From: Treponema sp.
Lineage (GTDB): Bacteria > Spirochaetota > Spirochaetia > Treponematales > Treponemataceae
Assembly: GCA_016297415.1 (NCBI GenBank)
Contig: JAEDGQ010000075.1
Span: forward strand, 1 to 10,040
Direction: 5' to 3'
Length of the DNA: 10,040 nt
Positions 5,890 through 10,040 of the stretch are shown piece by piece. Every line of letters starts with the position of its first letter. Position 1 is the first letter of the stretch. The position numbers were made by a program, and so were the translations under genes. The notes below the pieces were generated by a model. It saw only the letters and a program-made list of their open reading frames with translations. It was not told where the DNA came from and did not search any database.

Positions 5890-5907
5890 GTTGTCAATTT
5901 TTAAGGC

Positions 5908-5940
5908 AAAAAAAAAGACTTAAGATTTCTCTTAAGTCTT
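5908..5940 (-). terminator. rho-independent terminator of the tRNA-Asn gene
   Basis: On the minus strand AAGACTTAAGA and TCTTAAGTCTT form a perfect 11-bp stem (5940-5930 with 5925-5915) around a GAAA tetraloop, followed by an uninterrupted run of T reading through 5908. It begins three bases after the tRNA 3' end. Confidence 0.92.
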
Positions 5941-5943
5941 AAA

Positions 5944-6016
5944 CGGCTCCTGCTGGGCTTGAACCAGCGACACACGGATTAACAGTCCGTTGCTCTACCG
6001 ACTGAGCTAAGGAACC
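5944..6016 (-). tRNA. tRNA-Asn (anticodon GUU)
   Basis: The 73-nt minus-strand gene folds as a full cloverleaf. The acceptor is GGTTCCT with AGGAGCC (one T-G pair). The D-arm is GCTC/GAGC. The anticodon stem ACGGA/TCCGT holds loop CTGTTAA, giving anticodon GTT. The variable loop is five bases, and the T-arm GCTGG/CCAGC has loop TTCAAGC. The discriminator is G, and CCA is not encoded, so it must be added by nucleotidyltransferase. A promoter lies directly upstream and a terminator directly downstream, making a monocistronic unit. Confidence 0.97.
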
Positions 6017-6041
6017 AAACTACGTCTTGCAACGTGAGTTT

Positions 6042-6070
6042 ATAATATAAAAAAACAGAAAATGTGTCAA
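6042..6070 (-). promoter_or_regulatory. consensus promoter of tRNA-Asn
   Basis: On the minus strand a perfect TTGACA (6070-6065) and TATTAT (6047-6042) are separated by exactly 17 bp. The predicted start near 6035 gives a 5' leader of about 18 nt before the tRNA, to be removed by RNase P. Confidence 0.85.
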
Positions 6071-6100
6071 CAACAGAAACACTATTTTTCTGATTTTTTA

Positions 6101-6604
6101 TTATATATTTTTAATAATTTCAAATATTATGATTCCCAGGAATACAGCAACACAGATCATTTTTATGCCTGTGCCAAGGAGAAATCCTGCAAATGCACCT
6201 GTTGCAGATTTTAAGGAACCTGTAAGGGTGTTGCCGGAAATTGTAACTTCTCCAATAAAAGCTCCTGCAAACGGTCCAATAAGAACAAGTGGAGGAAAAG
6301 CAGAACCAAAAATCAGACCGATAATAAGGCCGATTGTAGCTCCCCAGACAGCTGCTTTGCTGCCCCCAAAGTTTTTTGTAAGCCAGGGCTGCAGCACAAA
6401 ATCAAGAATAGTAATTATTAGAGCGGCAACAAAAGTAATGATGATGGTTACCCAGGAAGTCTTTGTTAAAAGACACCAGTGTCCCAGAAGCATTCCAATC
6501 CAGGCAACTGGAGGACCCGGAATACCAGGTACAATTGATCCAACAAATCCGATAAGGAATAAGGCAAAAATAATGATTAAAAGAGGTATGTCTAAAAATG
6601 TCAT
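6101..6604 (-). CDS. DUF456 family membrane protein
   Basis: The 167-residue hydrophobic, glycine-rich product matches the DUF456 family. Its hallmarks are the early IVPGIPGPPVAWIGMLLG stretch (residues 24-41), a loop PWLTKNFGGSKAAVWGATIG (73-92), and a glycine-rich second half with SAFPPLVLIGPFAGAFIGE around 101-119. About four membrane segments are visible. No biochemical function is established for the family. It sits alone between tRNA-Asn and the folate cyclo-ligase gene, 31 bases downstream of the latter's stop. There is no Shine-Dalgarno sequence before its ATG, and the best promoter ends six bases upstream of the start codon, so its mRNA may be leaderless. Confidence 0.88.
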   Translation of the reverse strand: MTFLDIPLLIIIFALFLIGFVGSIVPGIPGPPVAWIGMLLGHWCLLTKTSWVTIIITFVAALIITILDFVLQPWLTKNFGGSKAAVWGATIGLIIGLIFGSAFPPLVLIGPFAGAFIGEVTISGNTLTGSLKSATGAFAGFLLGTGIKMICVAVFLGIIIFEIIKNI

Positions 6605-6610
6605 ACAGTA

Positions 6611-6639
6611 ATAATAATATAAATTTTGAATAAAATCAA
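6611..6639 (-). promoter_or_regulatory. candidate promoter for the DUF456 gene (leaderless arrangement)
   Basis: On the minus strand TTGATT (6639-6634) and TATTAT (6616-6611) are spaced by 17 bp. Only six bases separate the -10 box from the ATG at 6604, so the usual start site coincides with the A of the start codon. The -35 box overlaps the TGA stop of the upstream cyclo-ligase gene. The region is nearly pure A+T, so a chance match is possible. Confidence 0.4.
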
Positions 6640-7187
6640 AAAATAACTATGTTCATTAAAACATCAAAGGCTTCACAGGGAATGTCTTCAAAAATCTGAA
6701 AAGAGTTACAGAATCCGCATAAAAAAAATTCAGAGCCGGTTTTTCTAAGTTTTTCAATATAAATGTCATAAAAGCCTTTTCCGTGGCCGCATCTTTTTCC
6801 ACCGGCAGTAAATGCAACTCCCGGTACAACCATAAAAAGTTTTTCTGTGTTTTTTTCTACATCAAAAAGCGGAAGAGTGGAGACTGGCTCCAGTATTCCA
6901 AAAGCACCTTTTTCCAGCTGTTCTTCAAGTGGAACGGAATTATTAAGAATATAAAAATCCATAAAACTTGTTCCGCTTATAACCTTTGGAAGACATACAG
7001 TTTTATTTTCTTCCATGGCTTTTTTTATAAGAGGAATGCAGTCAGCTTCTCCACCGGAAGGAATATAAGCCATAATCAGGGGGCTGTTTTTATACTGTTC
7101 AAGAGAATATATTTTTTTCCAGTCACCGTCACTTTTGTGAGTTTTATAAAGTTCTTTTACTTTTGTCCGTATTTCTTTTTTTGTCAT
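6636..7187 (-). CDS. 5-formyltetrahydrofolate cyclo-ligase
   Basis: This cytoplasmic enzyme (MTHFS; YgfA/Fau in E. coli, YqgN in B. subtilis) converts 5-formyl-THF to 5,10-methenyl-THF with ATP, returning it to the one-carbon pool. The 183-residue length is typical. Visible family features are the basic N-terminal helix with R7, a YIPSGGEAD segment (residues 41-49) in the folate-binding region, and the signature that begins VPGVAFTAGG (121-130) and continues KRCGHGKGFYD (131-141). Two usual signature positions differ: T127 replaces Asp after A-F, and Ile replaces the Arg after Y-D. It starts one base after the stop of the M16-like gene (TAA-T-ATG) with no Shine-Dalgarno sequence, so it probably depends on translational coupling within a two-gene operon. 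Confidence 0.9.
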   Translation of the reverse strand: MTKKEIRTKVKELYKTHKSDGDWKKIYSLEQYKNSPLIMAYIPSGGEADCIPLIKKAMEENKTVCLPKVISGTSFMDFYILNNSVPLEEQLEKGAFGILEPVSTLPLFDVEKNTEKLFMVVPGVAFTAGGKRCGHGKGFYDIYIEKLRKTGSEFFLCGFCNSFQIFEDIPCEAFDVLMNIVIF

Positions 7188-7188
7188 A

Positions 7189-9948
7189 TTATTTTTTTGA
7201 GTCTACAGAATAAATTCTTAAAGCCGGAGTTTCAGGTAAATATGCTTTTGCAACAAGATAAAAATCTTCAGCAGTGGCAGAACTTACAGCTTTGTACATA
7301 TCAAGATAAAGCAGTGGATTTCCAAGAGCCTTTCCTTTCTGAATAAGAACTGCAGTTCCCTGATTATCAGAGGTTTTGTCCAGTTCGTGAAGAATCCAGT
7401 GATTTTCAAGACGGGCAAGAAGTTCATCTTTTTCCAGGTCGATTGCTTCTTCCTGTCTGTTTCTTGAAATAAGGTTTTCAAGGTCAGCCATAAGTTGCTG
7501 GACACATTCTGTGTAAATTCTGTCTGTTACAGCTGTGTGCTTGATTTTTGTAACTGTAATCTGGCAGTAAGGAAGATCACTGTCAGGTACTGTTATTTTT
7601 ACAGTCTGTTCAGTGCTGACTTTTTTCTGCATCCGTTCTTTTAATTCATAAAGAAGAGCGTTAAAAAGGGCGCAGTCCGTAGAAGAAATGTCTGGACCTT
7701 CCAGAATATAAAGAAGGGGATCAGAAAAATCTGTTGTGGGTATTAAAACTGCTGGACGAGGTCCTGCTTTGTCTGCGCTTATGTCTGTAAAAAACCGATG
7801 GCGCAGCTGAAGCTTTTTGATTTTTGAAGGAAGAGGTTTTTTTTCTACCTTCTGTTTAATGTTTTCTGTTGCTTTTACGGAACCCAGAGTCCCGAAAGTG
7901 TTTTCAAGAAGGGCATGCAGGCTGTCATTCTGCTGGATTCCACCTGTAAGAACAAGACCAAAGCGGGAACAATCCAGAATCAAAGGATAAGCGGCTGCAA
8001 TATCTGTAAAGTCCATTTGAACAGGCTTGTCTTTTTTGTCTGCGTAGAGATTTGTAAAAGGTTTTGAATAAATGGTTCTTACTGCTTCACATAAAAGCTG
8101 AAAGTCTGGAGAACCTGTCTTAATTCTCCATTGAGTTCTAAGGTCATAACTTATTCCGTCGGCCAGGGCTGGAGTTATGTCTCCAAAGATGATTGAAGCT
8201 GCTGCACATTCAATGCAGGCCGGTGCGTCTTCTGCAGTACAGTTGATTGTAAGCAGGGAGTACTGAGAACCAGTCCATGCATTTACTGAAGCATCACTTT
8301 TTAAAACGCCGGTTTGAGTAAGTGCATCCAGCTGCCATTGAATTATAGAGGCAAGGCTGTTTACAAGAATAGAAGAAAGCCCCGCATCTTTTTCTGCAAA
8401 CAGAAGCTCGCCGCCTTCGATAGAGAGGGAAATTGAAGCTGTTTTACTTCCAGGTGTGTATTTTACAGTTACAGGAATATTATTCTGCAGAGAGAATTCT
8501 GAGAACTGAGCTTTATTTTCTTCTATAAACCTGAGGGCGCTGGCAGCCATATCCATTTCGGCTTCACCGGTTTTAGTCCGGGAACTTTTTGCGTTAAGAT
8601 TTGCGTACTGACTCTGACGGTACCAGAAACTGTTTTTTGAAGTTACCCGTTTGTAACCGGCTTTTGAAAAGTCTTTTGCATATTTTGCATAAACTGCCGT
8701 ATTGCACAGAACAAACATTACAGGCTTGGCGTTTTCAAATCTGGTATTAATATAGTCAGGCATGATTGCAGCAAGACGCTGGTTTTTGTTGAACAGGTTT
8801 TCTCCAAAATCTTTGTTTGTCTGATTGAATACTGCAAGATTTTTCATCAGCAGAGTAGAGTTGTCTGTTACAGATGTAAAGCCGGAATTCAGTTTTTTTA
8901 AGATGGATTCAAGTTCCTGCTGAGGAAGTCTGTTCTTTTCTGTTGCCATCTGGAGAAAAAGTTCACCTTGTGTTAAAGGAGATACTTTTGTTTTTTCACA
9001 TAAAGTCTGAATAATAAGGCGGCTGGAATTCTTCTGCTGGGCTGAAGATGCATCAATATAGTCAGGGGCACGGATTGCAAGATTCTTTTGTTTAATGAGA
9101 AGTCTTTTAAACTCAGATTCAGGATTGTTAAAAACAGCTGCTATCAGGTCAGCTTCGTCCTGGGAAAAATCTGTGTACTGAAGAACAATCTGAGTAAGTT
9201 CAGGAGAAAGTTCATCATCTGTAATTACATATTTTTCAGTCTGAGTTCTGTTTTGTGTGCCTGACTGGACAGAAGGAAGGGCAGATGCCTGGGCTGCAGA
9301 AAAAATCTCATGGGCTTTACCAAAGTGTTTTTCAGTAAGTGCAAGGGCAGAACTGTCTGTAATATTTCCGCTTATGTAAAGGGAAGAACGCTGTGGAACA
9401 TAATAGAGATTTTGAATTTCGTTTAGTTCTGTACGGATTTCGGATATAGTTTTCTGATTAAAAACGGCAGGGTTTACACCGCTTTCACATTGCCATGGAT
9501 TTTCCGGGAATACTCTGGAATCAATGGCCCCGTTTATAAGGCCTGCAGGGGAAGCCGAAAAATCAGAATAAGATGTACGGAGAAGAGATAATTCTTCCCG
9601 TAATTTTTTGTCCGAAACTGAAAGACTTTTAAAATTATCTGCCAGTTCCATAAGGGCCCGTTCAACCTGGGCTGGAGCTACTGTTTTTTCAGATTTTACA
9701 ACATCCGGAGTAATTTCCAGTCCCCGAAGACGGGCATAAAGAGTAAACAGACCTGCGTTTTTATGGTTCTGATATGAAGTACCTGCATCAATATTTAATT
9801 CCATGCGAACGGCTGCAGTTGTTGTGTCCTGAAGAAAGTAGAGTGTAAGTCCGTTTTCAAGTGTAAAAATGCGGATATGGCTTCTGTTAAAGGCAAAAAG
9901 AGAGAAAGACCAGAAGAGTACAGTTAAAAAAATAATAAATCGCTTCAT
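7189..9948 (-). CDS. secreted M16-peptidase-like protein, catalytically degenerate
   Basis: The 919-residue product has an N-terminal signal peptide (MKRFIIFLTVLFWSFSLFA) and then two M16 (insulinase/processing-peptidase) halves. The first begins IFTLENGLTLYFLQDT (residues 27-42) and continues AAVRMELNIDAGTSYQNHKNAGL. The second repeats the pattern with EFSLQNNIPVTVKYTPGSKT (484-503) and SLSIEGGELLFAEKDAGLS. In active M16 enzymes the glycine-rich turn is followed by HXXEH. Here the equivalent segments read LFTLYARLRGLE (67-78) and LSSILVNSLA (524-533), with no zinc ligands in either half. Each half has a second M16-like subdomain. It is probably a periplasmic or exported non-proteolytic scaffold or peptide-binding protein (inference). 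A TTG seven codons upstream (9969) is possible, but the ATG gives a clean signal peptide. The cyclo-ligase gene follows after one base. Confidence 0.82.
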   Translation of the reverse strand: MKRFIIFLTVLFWSFSLFAFNRSHIRIFTLENGLTLYFLQDTTTAAVRMELNIDAGTSYQNHKNAGLFTLYARLRGLEITPDVVKSEKTVAPAQVERALMELADNFKSLSVSDKKLREELSLLRTSYSDFSASPAGLINGAIDSRVFPENPWQCESGVNPAVFNQKTISEIRTELNEIQNLYYVPQRSSLYISGNITDSSALALTEKHFGKAHEIFSAAQASALPSVQSGTQNRTQTEKYVITDDELSPELTQIVLQYTDFSQDEADLIAAVFNNPESEFKRLLIKQKNLAIRAPDYIDASSAQQKNSSRLIIQTLCEKTKVSPLTQGELFLQMATEKNRLPQQELESILKKLNSGFTSVTDNSTLLMKNLAVFNQTNKDFGENLFNKNQRLAAIMPDYINTRFENAKPVMFVLCNTAVYAKYAKDFSKAGYKRVTSKNSFWYRQSQYANLNAKSSRTKTGEAEMDMAASALRFIEENKAQFSEFSLQNNIPVTVKYTPGSKTASISLSIEGGELLFAEKDAGLSSILVNSLASIIQWQLDALTQTGVLKSDASVNAWTGSQYSLLTINCTAEDAPACIECAAASIIFGDITPALADGISYDLRTQWRIKTGSPDFQLLCEAVRTIYSKPFTNLYADKKDKPVQMDFTDIAAAYPLILDCSRFGLVLTGGIQQNDSLHALLENTFGTLGSVKATENIKQKVEKKPLPSKIKKLQLRHRFFTDISADKAGPRPAVLIPTTDFSDPLLYILEGPDISSTDCALFNALLYELKERMQKKVSTEQTVKITVPDSDLPYCQITVTKIKHTAVTDRIYTECVQQLMADLENLISRNRQEEAIDLEKDELLARLENHWILHELDKTSDNQGTAVLIQKGKALGNPLLYLDMYKAVSSATAEDFYLVAKAYLPETPALRIYSVDSKK

Positions 9949-9958
9949 ATTATGGAGA

Positions 9959-9987
9959 ATTATATTCAATAAAGCTTATCGTTTCTA
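9959..9987 (-). promoter_or_regulatory. candidate promoter for the M16-like/cyclo-ligase operon
   Basis: On the minus strand TAGAAA (9987-9982) and a perfect TATAAT (9964-9959) are spaced by 17 bp; the -35 box matches four of six bases. The predicted start near 9952 leaves only about four bases before the ATG at 9948, and there is no Shine-Dalgarno sequence. A second TATAAT at 10017-10012 with only a poor -35 box would give a leader of about 57 nt instead. Confidence 0.4.
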
Positions 9988-10000
9988 TCGGAGGCATTGC

Positions 10001-10018
10001 AGGGCAAACGCATTATAA
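10001..10018 (-). repeat. 18-bp motif, right copy
   Basis: The minus strand reads TTATAATGCGTTTGCCCT, differing from the left copy at one position (A for G). It lies 52 bases upstream of the M16-like start codon and in the same orientation as that gene. Its first bases form a perfect TATAAT. The rest of the stretch 9949-10040 holds only the promoter candidates described above. Confidence 0.5.
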
Positions 10019-10040
10019 CTGATTTTGTATTGAAAAATGG

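Noticed and set aside
5643..5942. 99-codon plus-strand open frame over the GC-rich block
   Set aside because: It starts inside the permease gene on the opposite strand, crosses the repeat and the tRNA terminator, and has no ribosome-binding site.
5944..6016. tRNA-Asn as an integration site for a mobile element
   Set aside because: No integrase gene, no duplicated tRNA 3' end and no att-like direct repeat is visible nearby.
6073..6091. CAGAAA/TTTCTG hairpin downstream of the DUF456 gene
   Set aside because: The stem is short and A+T-rich and no T run follows on the coding strand.
6129..6611. 160-codon plus-strand open frame
   Set aside because: It is antisense to the DUF456 gene, has no ribosome-binding site, and its Pro/Arg-rich product looks like a shadow translation of a glycine-rich membrane protein.
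6618..6638. TTTTGA/TCAAAA hairpin as terminator of the cyclo-ligase operon
   Set aside because: The stem is almost all A-T pairs and too weak, and it coincides with the DUF456 promoter.
6783..7346. 187-codon plus-strand open frame
   Set aside because: It runs antisense across the cyclo-ligase and M16-like genes, and its Phe/Lys-rich product is typical of reverse-strand shadows in A+T-rich DNA.

Overview
The window reads as ordinary chromosomal DNA of a low-GC, host-associated bacterium. The A+T-rich codon use, the gene families and the general style suggest a Treponema-like spirochaete. That is an inference from style and content, because no rRNA or other decisive marker is present. I found no phage, insertion sequence, CRISPR array or defence system.

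Plus-strand half (about 80-4116). A 40-codon, very basic protein gene with its own promoter and terminator is followed by a yccF-mscL pair and then a membrane zinc protease of the YugP family. After that comes a three-gene biotin importer, bioY-bioM-bioN, which encodes an energy-coupling-factor transporter (substrate-binding S component, ATPase, transmembrane T component). The importer is preceded by a textbook biotin-repressor (BirA) operator, TTGTAAACC-N16-GGTTTACAA. The operator overlaps the promoter and shows that bioY starts at the ATG at 2028, not at the upstream TTG. The organism therefore probably scavenges biotin and represses uptake when biotin is plentiful.

Minus-strand half (about 4120-9948). 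Convergent with bioN, only 3 bases away, lies a GNAT acetyltransferase gene downstream of an ArsB/NhaD-type ion permease gene. Directly upstream of the permease start codon is a ~106-bp, 65% GC non-coding block with terminal inverted repeats, which looks like a dispersed intergenic repeat. Next is a complete transcription unit for tRNA-Asn(GUU): consensus promoter, 73-nt tRNA and perfect hairpin terminator. It is followed by a DUF456 membrane protein gene, then an operon of a large secreted M16-peptidase-like protein and 5-formyltetrahydrofolate cyclo-ligase.

Points that stand out are: the BirA-controlled biotin importer; the tiny basic protein; the tandem M16-fold protein whose zinc motif is missing in both halves; the GC-rich repeat; two genes (DUF456 and the M16-like protein) with no Shine-Dalgarno sequence and promoter boxes that predict leaderless or near-leaderless mRNAs; and an 18-bp motif with 17 matches found near both ends of the window, each time facing a gene start.
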